Of a DNA stretch of 16,318 nt, positions 1 through 6,547 are shown one piece after another. The translations under genes and the position numbers were made by a program. Source of the stretch: Candidatus Nanopelagicales bacterium. Its GTDB lineage: Bacteria > Actinomycetota > Actinomycetes > S36-B12. The stretch lies in contig JAURQC010000064.1 in assembly GCA_030836325.1 (NCBI GenBank), positions 1 to 16,318 of the forward strand, given 5' to 3'. How positions within the stretch are numbered: position 1 is the first letter of the stretch; the number at the start of each line of letters is the position of its first letter. The notes beneath the pieces were generated by a model. That model was not told where the DNA came from, searched no databases, and saw only the letters and a list, made by a program, of their open reading frames with translations.

Positions 1-1
1 G

Positions 2-322
2 CAGGAGCCAGGATTCGCGAAACAGGTAGAGAAGATCGCGGAGAGTTCTCGCGAGGTCGTGCGACAAGCGAGTCACGACATGACCAGTCTCGCTGGACGC
101 GCCGAGGCGCTGAAAGGGGCGATCCATGAGGCCGAGGGTGAAATCGAATATCCAACACATTCCAGGCCACCTACATGTTCATTGGGGGTGAGCGGCAAGC
201 ACCGCATCACTTGTGGAAGCGTGCGCCCGTTCACGCTGCCACCGGGTCTCGTAATGCGTAGGTCCGGGGTTCAAATCCCCGAGGCGGCTCGGACCTGCCA
301 GAAATCCGGATTATTGACTTAG
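2..322 (+). CDS. C-terminal part of an unrecognised helical protein, 5' end outside window
   Basis: An open frame enters from the left edge and ends at a TAG at 320-322. Its first 50 or so residues are charged and rich in Ala, Glu, Arg and Ser (for example AESSREVVRQ and RAEALKGAIHEAEGEIE), which suggests a long amphipathic helix or coiled coil. It loosely resembles the tail of a chemotaxis receptor or another coiled-coil protein, but I see no diagnostic motif. After about base 150 the coding character fades, and the frame runs straight through the tRNA-Thr remnant, where it reads RRSGVQIPEA, the usual false translation of a tRNA T-arm. The original stop was therefore probably lost or displaced when an element integrated, or the real gene ends elsewhere. 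I infer that it belongs to the integrated element on the left. No function is assigned. Confidence 0.4.
   Translation, partial: QEPGFAKQVEKIAESSREVVRQASHDMTSLAGRAEALKGAIHEAEGEIEYPTHSRPPTCSLGVSGKHRITCGSVRPFTLPPGLVMRRSGVQIPEAARTCQKSGLLT
248..289 (+). pseudogene. 3' fragment of tRNA-Thr(CGU), candidate attachment site
   Basis: The anticodon loop CTCGTAA (248-254, anticodon CGT at 250-252) is followed by the 3' anticodon strand TGCGT and the variable loop AGGTC. A perfect T-arm comes next (stem 265-269 with 277-281, loop TTCAAAT), then the acceptor 3' strand AGGCGGC and discriminator T289. No CCA is encoded. The 5' half is absent: the bases before the loop (CGGGT) do not pair with TGCGT, and no GCCGCCT acceptor strand or D-arm precedes it. 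A 3' tRNA fragment starting at the anticodon loop is the classic duplicated core left by a tyrosine recombinase that integrates into a tRNA gene. The intact gene would then lie on the far, left side of the element. Confidence 0.8.
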
Positions 323-352
323 GCAAGAATGCAGGAGTGGCTTTTGGTCAAC

Positions 353-357
353 AGGAG
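353..357 (+). promoter_or_regulatory. Ribosome binding site deciding the start at 366
   Basis: AGGAG sits eight bases before GTG 366. It directly abuts the alternative in-frame GTG at 357, so it can serve only the later start. Confidence 0.7.
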
Positions 358-365
358 TGATTTGG

Positions 366-1055
366 GTGATTCCCCTACTTGCGACGGTCATCCCGCTAGG
401 TCTCGCCGCAGCCATCCACCCAGGCCTATTCGCACTTCAGCTCCTGATCGTGGGTCAGCCACACTGGTGGGCGCGGGCGCGGGCCTTTGCAGTCGGTGCG
501 GCGATACCACTCCTGCTCTTCGGCGGTTTGGTTTTCCTCGGCTTCAGTCAATTGCCTCTTCCCAAGCCCGGCGAGGCGGACATTTTGGGAATCAGCCTAC
601 GAACTGTTGTGGGCGTTGGATTCCTTGTTGCATCCGTCTGGCTTTTCCGACCTCATCCCTCGCTGCAACAACGCTCCTCGGATTTCCTCCGAGAGAAAGT
701 CCAAACAGGTAGTTCGCGCGACTTCTTCATCCTCGGACTACTCATGAACGGAAAATCCGTGACGAGTTACGCGCTATTGTTGCCGGCTTTGCACGACATA
801 GCATCGGCAAAAGCCGGGGACATCGGTCAGGGCTTGGCCCTGATTTTGCTCTACACGCTCGCTTTCTCCACATTGTGGTTGCCGATCGTCGCGGTCGCCT
901 TGTTCGGTGCTCGTATCACCAAGCCACTTGAGCACCTGTCCGACTATGTAACAGGGCACTCCTTCAGGATCGTCGGTGTCATGGCTGTGGTCATTGGGCT
1001 TTACCTCACGGGTAGTGCTGCGCTGCTGGGAGCGCTGTTCGAGCGGTTCACGTAG
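366..1055 (+). CDS. GAP family (SfLAP-like, LysE-superfamily) membrane protein
   Basis: This 229-residue integral membrane protein has about six hydrophobic helices. The N-terminal stretch (LGLAAAIHPGLFALQLLI) has the small-residue and proline pattern typical of the GAP, or sulfolipid-1-addressing, family, which is common in actinobacteria. A central hydrophilic segment around residues 95-115 (FRPHPSLQQRSSDFLREK) is probably cytosolic. Relatives are thought to help move lipids or small molecules across the membrane, with LysE-like folds, but the substrate here is unknown. An upstream in-frame GTG at 357 is less likely because it leaves no spacing to the ribosome binding site. The thioesterase gene follows after 32 bases on the same strand, so the two may be cotranscribed, and a joint role in lipid or acyl-group handling is possible but unproven. 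Confidence 0.75.
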   Translation: MIPLLATVIPLGLAAAIHPGLFALQLLIVGQPHWWARARAFAVGAAIPLLLFGGLVFLGFSQLPLPKPGEADILGISLRTVVGVGFLVASVWLFRPHPSLQQRSSDFLREKVQTGSSRDFFILGLLMNGKSVTSYALLLPALHDIASAKAGDIGQGLALILLYTLAFSTLWLPIVAVALFGARITKPLEHLSDYVTGHSFRIVGVMAVVIGLYLTGSAALLGALFERFT

Positions 1056-1087
1056 AGGATTCCCCGGCACCGGTGGCCTAAGGTCTG

Positions 1088-1531
1088 ATGGTGATTTCGA
1101 GCATTCAGGAGACGCTCTATCCCTTTTCCACCTGCTTTGGGTGCGGCCCTGCGAATCCACATGGTTTGCATCTTCGAAGTTTTGAAGACGGGGATGATGT
1201 CGTCGCTGAGTTCGCCCCTTTGGAGCACCACAGCAATGGCATGGGGACTTTGAATGGCGGAGTCATTGCGACGCTTCTCGATTGTCATTCGGGAGCCGCG
1301 GTCTTCGTTGCATCGAGCCAGTCCTGGAATTCGCCTGCGGAATTCGAACCTTGGGTGACTTCCGGTTTGGAGATTCGTTACCGACTACCCACGATGCTGG
1401 ACCAGCCGTGTGAGCTGCGGGCGCGCATCGTTGAATCGGACTATTCGGTGATGAAAGTCAAGGCGACACTGTCGATGGCTGGCAAGACCCGTGTTCAGGC
1501 CGAGTCTCGATGGGTACGTATCGCGAAGTAG
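1088..1531 (+). CDS. PaaI family hotdog-fold thioesterase
   Basis: The 147-residue product has the length and layout of a single hotdog-domain acyl-CoA thioesterase. The N-terminal CFGCGPANPHGLHL (residues 16-29) is the CxxCG..NP.GL opening seen in one PaaI/YbgC-like subgroup. The helix motif GTLNGGVIATLLDCHSGAA (53-71) carries the conserved Gly pair and the Asp (D65) found at the active-site helix of the family. The beta-sheet half follows (EIRYRLPTM, ELRARIVESDYSVMKVKATL). It would hydrolyse a cytosolic acyl-CoA; the acyl chain cannot be read from sequence. A weak AAGG lies four bases before the ATG. The gene runs toward the acetolactate decarboxylase gene, with only seven bases between the two stop codons. 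Confidence 0.85.
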   Translation: MVISSIQETLYPFSTCFGCGPANPHGLHLRSFEDGDDVVAEFAPLEHHSNGMGTLNGGVIATLLDCHSGAAVFVASSQSWNSPAEFEPWVTSGLEIRYRLPTMLDQPCELRARIVESDYSVMKVKATLSMAGKTRVQAESRWVRIAK

Positions 1532-1538
1532 TTCTTCG

Positions 1539-2294
1539 TTACCTGGGAGTGTTCACCTGCACTTGACTTATGCGTTGAATCGATAGCTGCACGTCACCAC
1601 CGGCCGTGCAAGAAAGAACATGGCCCCCGGCAGACCGGTCACCCGTCAGTCCGTGCAAATGCAGTCCAGGCTGGCCTAGCCCTAGAGCATCGTCGCCCTG
1701 ACGGAACCCGACGAGAGCAGCGCGCTGTTTTCCCAGCGGAAAGACGGTCTGCTCGGCCACAGTGCTAGCTAGTGGCTGGTACGGCGGCGGATCGGCGGTG
1801 ACGCTTCGGGTAGTGAGATCGGTGAACGTGCCCCTGACACGAACCGCGACGAGGCCGCCAGCGGACTGCGCCGCAGCGTTGATGAGTGGAATGAGGTTGG
1901 CACACTCGGTTCCGGGTGGAATTGGAACGTTCACCTCCGGGCGAAAGCGAATGGCCTGCAAGAAAGGCGTGCTGGCATTGACCGCAGCGGGGCGAGGTGT
2001 GCCGTCCGGTTTGACCTGGAAGACCGTTCCGCCGACCATCACCAATTCGCCATCAAGATTGGTGAACGTACCGAGACCGATCGTCTCGTTAGTCAGGACG
2101 TCGCTAATGACCGCAAGGCCCTCAAAGTCGGGTTGGGTCAGATAGTCGTATGTGCCGACTTGAGTGAGGTGTGGTCCGTCTTCTGCCTGAGCGCTGGTGG
2201 CAAATCCCATCGCTATCGAGAGGGTCGTGCAGACAGACAGGACTATGCGAACGAGACTTCGACGTCTGGTGGACATCGCGACATTCTTGCCCAT
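1539..2294 (-). CDS. budA: Exported acetolactate decarboxylase
   Basis: Acetolactate decarboxylase converts 2-acetolactate to acetoin and CO2. The protein (251 residues) shows the family pattern: FEGLAVISDVLTNETIGLGTF (57-77), DGELVMVGGTVFQVKPDG (81-98), a VRVRG segment with the candidate catalytic Arg at 154, and GLHLHGLTGDRSAGGHVL (210-227). In the last of these, H212, H214 and H225 match the three zinc ligands. Residues 13-37 form a signal peptide ending TSAQA, so the enzyme should act outside the membrane, as in some Gram-positive bacteria. No Shine-Dalgarno precedes ATG 2294 or the in-frame ATG at 2276. Both have a weak -10-like hexamer six bases upstream, so the start is uncertain between them. 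No acetolactate synthase or butanediol dehydrogenase is nearby. Confidence 0.88.
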   Translation of the reverse strand: MGKNVAMSTRRRSLVRIVLSVCTTLSIAMGFATSAQAEDGPHLTQVGTYDYLTQPDFEGLAVISDVLTNETIGLGTFTNLDGELVMVGGTVFQVKPDGTPRPAAVNASTPFLQAIRFRPEVNVPIPPGTECANLIPLINAAAQSAGGLVAVRVRGTFTDLTTRSVTADPPPYQPLASTVAEQTVFPLGKQRAALVGFRQGDDALGLGQPGLHLHGLTGDRSAGGHVLSCTAGGDVQLSIQRISQVQVNTPR

Positions 2295-2300
2295 CGAGGC

Positions 2301-2308
2301 TTACTATC
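2301..2308 (-). promoter_or_regulatory. Possible -10 box for leaderless acetolactate decarboxylase transcript
   Basis: Minus-strand GATAGTAA (TAGTAA six bases, or GATAGT eight bases, before ATG 2294) lies in the 43-base divergent gap. The match is imperfect and no -35 was recognised. Confidence 0.3.
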
Positions 2309-2324
2309 TGCCATCCGCATCTCT

Positions 2325-2331
2325 GAGGAGG
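2325..2331 (+). promoter_or_regulatory. Ribosome binding site deciding the start at 2338
   Basis: GAGGAGG lies six bases before ATG 2338. It rules out a longer reading that would begin inside the divergent decarboxylase gene. Confidence 0.8.
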
Positions 2332-2337
2332 CCGTGC

Positions 2338-3699
2338 ATGGGCACTATCGATCGCACCCGTTTGGCTGATCTACTCGATGGCGAGCGCGCGATGTATCGG
2401 CAGCGGACGCCGGAGTCGAGTCGGCTGTTTGGTGAAGCCCAACACCTCCTCGGCGGTGTTCCAATGACGTGGATGAACAAGTGGGCCGGCGGACATCCGA
2501 TCCACTTTGCGACAGCCAAGGGCAATCGGATCACTGACGTTGACGGCAACGAATACATCGACTTCGCGCTCGGTGATACCGGCGCGATGGCTGGCCATTC
2601 GCCCGAAGCGACGGTTCGCGCCGTTCGTGAACGGATTGAAGGTGCCGGTGGAATCACCACGATGCTCCCGACCGATGACGCCGAGTGGGTCGCTGCTGAT
2701 CTTTCGCGTCGATTCGGTATGCCTCAGTGGTCGTTGTCACTCACGGCAACGGACGCGAACCGCTGGGCACTTCGTATCGCACGGCTTGTGACCGGTCGCG
2801 ACAAGATCTGCGCGTTCTCCTACTGCTACCACGGTGCGGTTGATGAGACCTTGGTGCGAACAGGCCCGGATGGCACCACGATCGAACGCGAAGGAAATGT
2901 CGGCCCGGCGGTGCCGGTGGCGCAGACCACGCGAGTTGCTGAGTTCAACGATCTGGAGTCCGTTGAGCATGCCCTTGCGCACGGTGATGTTGCGGTGCTC
3001 ATCGCCGAACCGGCGTTAACCAACATCGGCATCGTGCTTCCCGAGCCCGGATTCTGGGACGGGATTCGGGATCTATGCGATAGGTACCGAACGTTGTTGC
3101 TGATCGACGAGACCCACACCATCTCCGCTGGTCCGGGCGGGTGCACCAAGGCTTGGAATCTTCGCCCCGACATCGTGGTGATCGGCAAGAGCATCGGCGG
3201 CGGAGTTCCCTCTGGTGCCTATGGCCTCACCTCTGAGGTTGCCGAGCGAATCTTCGATTATCCCGAAGCAGACCTCGTGGACGTCGGTGGTGTGGGAGGC
3301 ACGCTTGCCGGTAATGCACTGAGTACGGCTGCCATGCGTGCAACCCTGAGCGAGGTGCTCACAGACTTTGCCTTCGATCACATGATTGAACTTGCTACTC
3401 GATTCCGCGAGGGTGTCGAGAAGGTCCTGGCAGACACTGAGGTCCCGTGGTCGATCGCCCAGCTCGGCGCCCGTGCGGAGTATCGATTCGTTGACCCGGC
3501 GCCACGAACGGGAACGCAGTCGGCCGCGGCTCACGATGACGACATTGAGGAATACCTGCACCTCTTCATGGCCAACCGTGGCTTACTTCTCACGCCATTT
3601 CATAACATGGCATTGATGTGTCCGACAACATCCGCTGTCGATATCGATCGACATACGGAATTGTTTAAGCAGGCCGTTGAGGCAATTAATTCCAAATAG
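2338..3699 (+). CDS. Class III PLP-dependent aminotransferase (glutamate-1-semialdehyde aminomutase-like)
   Basis: A 453-residue fold-type I PLP enzyme of the class III aminotransferase family. Hallmarks are the N-terminal strand (GNRITDVDGNEYIDF, 62-76), YHGAVDE (164-170), LLIDETHT with the PLP-pyridine Asp D257, and VIGKSIGGGVPSGAYG (281-296) with the Schiff-base Lys K284. The last motif closely resembles HemL (glutamate-1-semialdehyde 2,1-aminomutase). However, the phosphate-binding segment that usually reads SGTEA or SGSEA is here LTATDANRWALRIAR (135-149), which marks a divergent subfamily. I therefore do not call it hemL. The amino-group donor and acceptor cannot be inferred, and no porphyrin or other pathway genes adjoin it. 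The family is cytosolic and normally dimeric. It diverges from the decarboxylase gene, with which it shares a 43-base intergenic region. Confidence 0.85.
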   Translation: MGTIDRTRLADLLDGERAMYRQRTPESSRLFGEAQHLLGGVPMTWMNKWAGGHPIHFATAKGNRITDVDGNEYIDFALGDTGAMAGHSPEATVRAVRERIEGAGGITTMLPTDDAEWVAADLSRRFGMPQWSLSLTATDANRWALRIARLVTGRDKICAFSYCYHGAVDETLVRTGPDGTTIEREGNVGPAVPVAQTTRVAEFNDLESVEHALAHGDVAVLIAEPALTNIGIVLPEPGFWDGIRDLCDRYRTLLLIDETHTISAGPGGCTKAWNLRPDIVVIGKSIGGGVPSGAYGLTSEVAERIFDYPEADLVDVGGVGGTLAGNALSTAAMRATLSEVLTDFAFDHMIELATRFREGVEKVLADTEVPWSIAQLGARAEYRFVDPAPRTGTQSAAAHDDDIEEYLHLFMANRGLLLTPFHNMALMCPTTSAVDIDRHTELFKQAVEAINSK

Positions 3700-3722
3700 A
3701 CCCGGTCTCGTCGTAGTGCGTC

Positions 3723-3728
3723 TATGGT
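3723..3728 (+). promoter_or_regulatory. -10 box of a leaderless promoter for the alpha/beta hydrolase
   Basis: TATGGT (pattern TANNNT) ends exactly six bases before GTG 3735, placing the likely transcription start at the G of the start codon. No convincing -35 is visible. Confidence 0.5.
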
Positions 3729-3734
3729 TCACGA

Positions 3735-5408
3735 GTGTTAAGGGGAGGGCTTGACGGTCGAGTTGTGTGGACTCGACCGAGTTACGGCGGCCTCCTGGGA
3801 GCAGCGGCGGGGTTCATCGCGGCTCTCACGCCATCTCTTCTTCCGCGGGCCGTCCCCTTTATGGTCGTTGTTGCCGCGGTAGGCATAACGGCTGGGTACG
3901 CCGCTGGTTCGGCAATTGAATGGTTTGCCCGATCGGTAGCCCGAATCAAGGCGTGGTATCCGAATCGGAAAGTGACGACTGTGACTTTGTTGGTCACCTG
4001 GGGGCCGGCACTTGGTTTCACACCTATTGCCGTGGCACTTCAAGAGATCCAACAATCAGAGCTCAACATGCCGCGAGCAGTGCCGGGCTCATTGGTGCTG
4101 ATCATCGCCTCCGTTGGGCTTGGGGCGGTCTTGATTCTTGTCGGACGATGCCTCCGCAAGCTCGTTCGACTCGTTGCTTCGGCGGTAGATCGAATCCCCC
4201 CGCTTGCCCGTTGGGTGAAACACAGCCGTGAGCGCGTCAGATGGACTCGAGTGGGTGTTTCTCTGGTTTTCACGCTGCTCGTCTTCGGCGGACTCAACGC
4301 TGCCTTTGACTGGCTTACCGATGTCTACGACCGAACCAACAGCGATGCAACTGACCAAGTGGCTGCCGGCCTTGGTGTGAACAGCGGATCTTCTGCGAGC
4401 CCTTTGCCCTGGGACACGCTTGGACGCGAAGGGCGCTATTTCGTCTCGAACACGATGTCGGCGGAGGAGATTTCTGAAATTACATCGAGGCCTGCTGAGC
4501 AGCCAATCCGGTTGTACGTTGGAATGCAGCAAGCAGAAACCTTTGATGATCGGGCGGCTCTGGCGGTCCAAGAGCTGGATCGGGTGGATGCGTGGTCGCG
4601 TGAGTACCTGGTTGTCTTTGGCGTAACGGGTACAGGATGGGTTGATCCTGATGCGATCAACGCTCTTGAAGTCGTAACGGGCGGAAACGTAACCACGGTT
4701 GCTACTCAGTACTCCGCAGTGCCATCGTGGATTGGATTCGTAATCGACTCTCAGACCACGATCAATCAGAATGCCGCGACGATTGATGCTGTCGTGCGGA
4801 AGTGGAAACAACTACCGAAGAACGAACGTCCCAAGCTCGTCTTATTCGGTGAGTCACTCGGATCCATGGGAACCCAAGGGGCATGGAGTGCTGAGGCCAC
4901 GCCCGAAGAGGTAACCGAAAACATCAAGCGAATTATTTGGGTCGGGCCACCGGCCGAATCAACGTTGTGGAAGTCATGGCAAGCGGAGCGAACCAGCGGC
5001 CCCGCTTGGGATCCGGTCATCGGCGATGGGGGTATCACCCGGGTGCTTGTTCAGACTGATGATCCGGATCGGTACGACGAACACCCTGCTCCCACTATCG
5101 TCTTTGCTGCTCACGCAAATGATCCAGTCGTGTACTGGCGCCCAGATTTGTTCTACCGCGAAGCGGACTGGACCTTGCCTCCACACGGCCCCGGTGTAAT
5201 GCCGAGCCTGCAATGGTTCCCATTCATTACGGGCTTTCAAGTAGGTATGGACCTAATCAGCGGTGGAGCCCCGCCGGAAGTCGGGCATAACTACAGCGCA
5301 GATATGGCGGCCGCTGTTGCTCTCGGCGTTGGAAACCCGCAATGGAACACGCGAGACACGGTAATTTTGCAGGAGGTACTGCCACAATTTCGGTACGAAA
5401 CTGGCTGA
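3735..5408 (+). CDS. Membrane-anchored alpha/beta hydrolase, Abhydrolase_9 family
   Basis: The 557-residue protein has an N-terminal membrane domain of about four helices (roughly residues 18-35, 41-63, 82-103, 118-138) and a fifth near 172-190. A soluble alpha/beta-hydrolase domain follows from about 225. The nucleophile elbow is LVLFGESLGSMG, with Ser374. D463 (HANDPVVYW) and H518 (EVGHNYS) are plausible triad partners. This two-part design matches the actinobacterial Abhydrolase_9 family with its own N-terminal domain; its substrates are unknown, and a lipid or cell-envelope ester is the usual guess. GTG 3735 is chosen because a TANNNT box lies six bases upstream; GTG 3765 is possible but is too far from the AGGGGAGG at 3741-3748. 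The gene converges on the nitrilase gene, and the two stop codons form the arms of a palindrome. Confidence 0.85.
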   Translation: MLRGGLDGRVVWTRPSYGGLLGAAAGFIAALTPSLLPRAVPFMVVVAAVGITAGYAAGSAIEWFARSVARIKAWYPNRKVTTVTLLVTWGPALGFTPIAVALQEIQQSELNMPRAVPGSLVLIIASVGLGAVLILVGRCLRKLVRLVASAVDRIPPLARWVKHSRERVRWTRVGVSLVFTLLVFGGLNAAFDWLTDVYDRTNSDATDQVAAGLGVNSGSSASPLPWDTLGREGRYFVSNTMSAEEISEITSRPAEQPIRLYVGMQQAETFDDRAALAVQELDRVDAWSREYLVVFGVTGTGWVDPDAINALEVVTGGNVTTVATQYSAVPSWIGFVIDSQTTINQNAATIDAVVRKWKQLPKNERPKLVLFGESLGSMGTQGAWSAEATPEEVTENIKRIIWVGPPAESTLWKSWQAERTSGPAWDPVIGDGGITRVLVQTDDPDRYDEHPAPTIVFAAHANDPVVYWRPDLFYREADWTLPPHGPGVMPSLQWFPFITGFQVGMDLISGGAPPEVGHNYSADMAAAVALGVGNPQWNTRDTVILQEVLPQFRYETG

Positions 5409-5419
5409 CGACTCGTCAG
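5405..5419. repeat. Perfect 15-base palindrome spanning two convergent stop codons
   Basis: CTGACGACTCGTCAG is symmetrical about C5412. The TGA of the plus-strand hydrolase (5406-5408) and the TGA of the minus-strand nitrilase (5416-5418) are mirror images within it. It could form a short hairpin and help termination in both directions, but no U-run follows on either strand, so terminator function is uncertain. Confidence 0.45.
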
Positions 5420-6285
5420 TCACGCACGCTCTCGGGTACTCCCAGAACTTCGGACAGTCGATTGACTTCGCGCTGGATAAGCGCGAAATTGGAGTCACGG
5501 ACTGTGGGCAGATGAAACCGAGCTTCTCTGACTTGTGAGTAGTCGAGTTGCCCAGTGATGAGTTCTTGCTCACTAGATGCTTGAGCGATGACCTTGCCGT
5601 GCGCGTCGATGATGGCTGACCCACCCCAGAACTCGGCGGCTCCCTCAACGCCAACTCGGTTGGTCATGACGAGCGGCATGCCGTAAGTCATCGCGTAGAA
5701 ACGGATTGCGAGATCCCATCCGTGTGGGTTGGAGAACTCTCCGTCGACGGCGTCGAGGGACGAACTAATGGGAATGGACAGCAGCGTTGCACCGTTCATG
5801 GCTGCGAGGTGCACCAAAGCTGGATTCCAGGCGTCGGCGCAGATCAAGATTGCGTAGCGCCAGACGTCATCCAGCATGGCCGTTTCCATAAAACGGCCGG
5901 TTGCGAAGTGCTTATTTTCGTCGAGATTCCCGTAGGAAGGGAGGTTCACCTTGCGGTGCAGATGCTCGATCTTCCCATTTCGCACCGCCAGAGTTGCGTT
6001 GTAAAACTGTGCGCCGGGACCTTCCTCGATGAACCCGAACTGCGTCGTCATGCCGTCCGAGGCCTCAGCGATCTGTCGAATGACCTTCGCGTGCCGTGAA
6101 TGAGCGAGCCGGTAGCTGTCGTCGGAGAGCGTGTAGCCGGTGAGCGAGAGTTCTGGGAAAACCAAGAGGTCTACGCCCTTGGCTCGAGCCTGGGCGATCA
6201 TCTCGAGGTGAGTCTCGAGATTGCTCTCGATGTCTTCTGGCGGTGTGGCGATCTGGGCAGCACCGACGGTGATCTTCTCTGGCAT
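5416..6285 (-). CDS. Carbon-nitrogen hydrolase (nitrilase superfamily)
   Basis: A 289-residue single-domain amidase of the nitrilase superfamily. The Glu-Lys-Cys triad is clear: E45 in LLVFPELSLTGY, K112 in LHRKVNLPSYG and C149 in YAILICADAWNP. The GWDLAIRFYAMTYGMPLVMTNR segment (189-210) is the usual dimer-interface and second-half signature. The family hydrolyses non-peptide C-N bonds of amides, carbamoyl compounds or nitriles; NAD-synthetase glutaminase domains are close relatives, but no synthetase domain is present. The enzyme is expected to be cytosolic, because the preferred start gives no signal peptide. A 16-residue upstream extension from ATG 6333 is possible but looks non-coding (ASHLAPASAGRHNFR). 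CACAAT six bases before ATG 6285 suggests its own leaderless promoter. It is the last gene of a seven-gene minus-strand run. Confidence 0.88.
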   Translation of the reverse strand: MPEKITVGAAQIATPPEDIESNLETHLEMIAQARAKGVDLLVFPELSLTGYTLSDDSYRLAHSRHAKVIRQIAEASDGMTTQFGFIEEGPGAQFYNATLAVRNGKIEHLHRKVNLPSYGNLDENKHFATGRFMETAMLDDVWRYAILICADAWNPALVHLAAMNGATLLSIPISSSLDAVDGEFSNPHGWDLAIRFYAMTYGMPLVMTNRVGVEGAAEFWGGSAIIDAHGKVIAQASSEQELITGQLDYSQVREARFHLPTVRDSNFALIQREVNRLSEVLGVPESVRD

Positions 6286-6291
6286 GCGGAA

Positions 6292-6297
6292 ATTGTG
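6292..6297 (-). promoter_or_regulatory. Possible -10 box of a leaderless promoter for the nitrilase gene
   Basis: Minus-strand CACAAT matches four of six TATAAT positions and ends six bases before ATG 6285, in the 53-base gap after the small membrane-protein gene. Confidence 0.35.
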
Positions 6298-6338
6298 TCG
6301 GCCTGCCGACGCCGGCGCGAGGTGGGAGGCCACGCCCC

Positions 6339-6527
6339 CTAGGAATCCCGCAATTGGACGAACGTGACGAAAGCGATGACTGCAGAGATGGCTCCAGCGC
6401 CGAGAAGGACCCAGGTAAGGCCATCGAAGCCGAGGGCAAATCCACGAACTAGTCCTGCACCCATGAACATGACGATTGCGAAGATCTGCAGGAACAGCGA
6501 GAACCGAAGCCGGCCGCGATCGTCCAT
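6339..6527 (-). CDS. Small two-TM membrane protein next to ABC permease
   Basis: The 62-residue product begins with a short charged segment (MDDRGRLR). It then has two hydrophobic stretches, about residues 9-33 (LFLQIFAIVMFMGAGLVRGF) and 38-57 (WVLLGAGAISAVIAFVTF), and ends VQLRDS. The frame stays open much further upstream, but that part overlaps the permease in another frame and is not protein-like. ATG 6527 is preferred because TACGGT (a TANNNT box) lies exactly six bases before it. The gene starts 20 bases after the permease stop, so it may also be cotranscribed with the hydrolase-ABC fusion and the permease. I do not recognise a family. A small accessory subunit of the adjacent transporter is a reasonable inference from position and topology only. 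Confidence 0.65.
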   Translation of the reverse strand: MDDRGRLRFSLFLQIFAIVMFMGAGLVRGFALGFDGLTWVLLGAGAISAVIAFVTFVQLRDS

Positions 6528-6533
6528 AGCCAA

Positions 6534-6539
6534 ACCGTA
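6534..6539 (-). promoter_or_regulatory. -10 box of a possible leaderless promoter for the small membrane protein
   Basis: Minus-strand TACGGT (TANNNT) ends six bases before ATG 6527, between the permease stop and the small gene. Confidence 0.4.
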
Positions 6540-6547
6540 GCGGCTTT

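Noticed and set aside
56..79. Inverted repeat GTCGTG/CACGAC
   Set aside because: It lies within apparently coding sequence, with arms of only six bases. This is expected by chance.
218..237. Hairpin AGCGTG/CACGCT just left of the tRNA fragment
   Set aside because: Six base pairs with an eight-base loop and no U-run. It could be an integrase arm site, but there is nothing to support it over chance.
248..289. Intact tRNA or tmRNA 3' end
   Set aside because: No pairing 5' acceptor strand, D-arm or anticodon 5' strand exists upstream, and the acceptor sequence AGGCGGC is that of tRNA-Thr, not tmRNA.
1325..1348. Direct repeat GGAATTCG twice within the thioesterase gene
   Set aside because: It is short and inside a well-conserved coding frame, encoding different residues. 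Coincidence.
2338..3699. Calling the aminotransferase hemL
   Set aside because: The SG[TS]EA segment is replaced and there is no porphyrin gene context, so a general class III call is safer.
4089..4811. 240-codon minus-strand frame inside the Abhydrolase_9 gene
   Set aside because: It is opposite a recognised hydrolase with helices and a GESLGS elbow; the antisense product is unstructured and basic.
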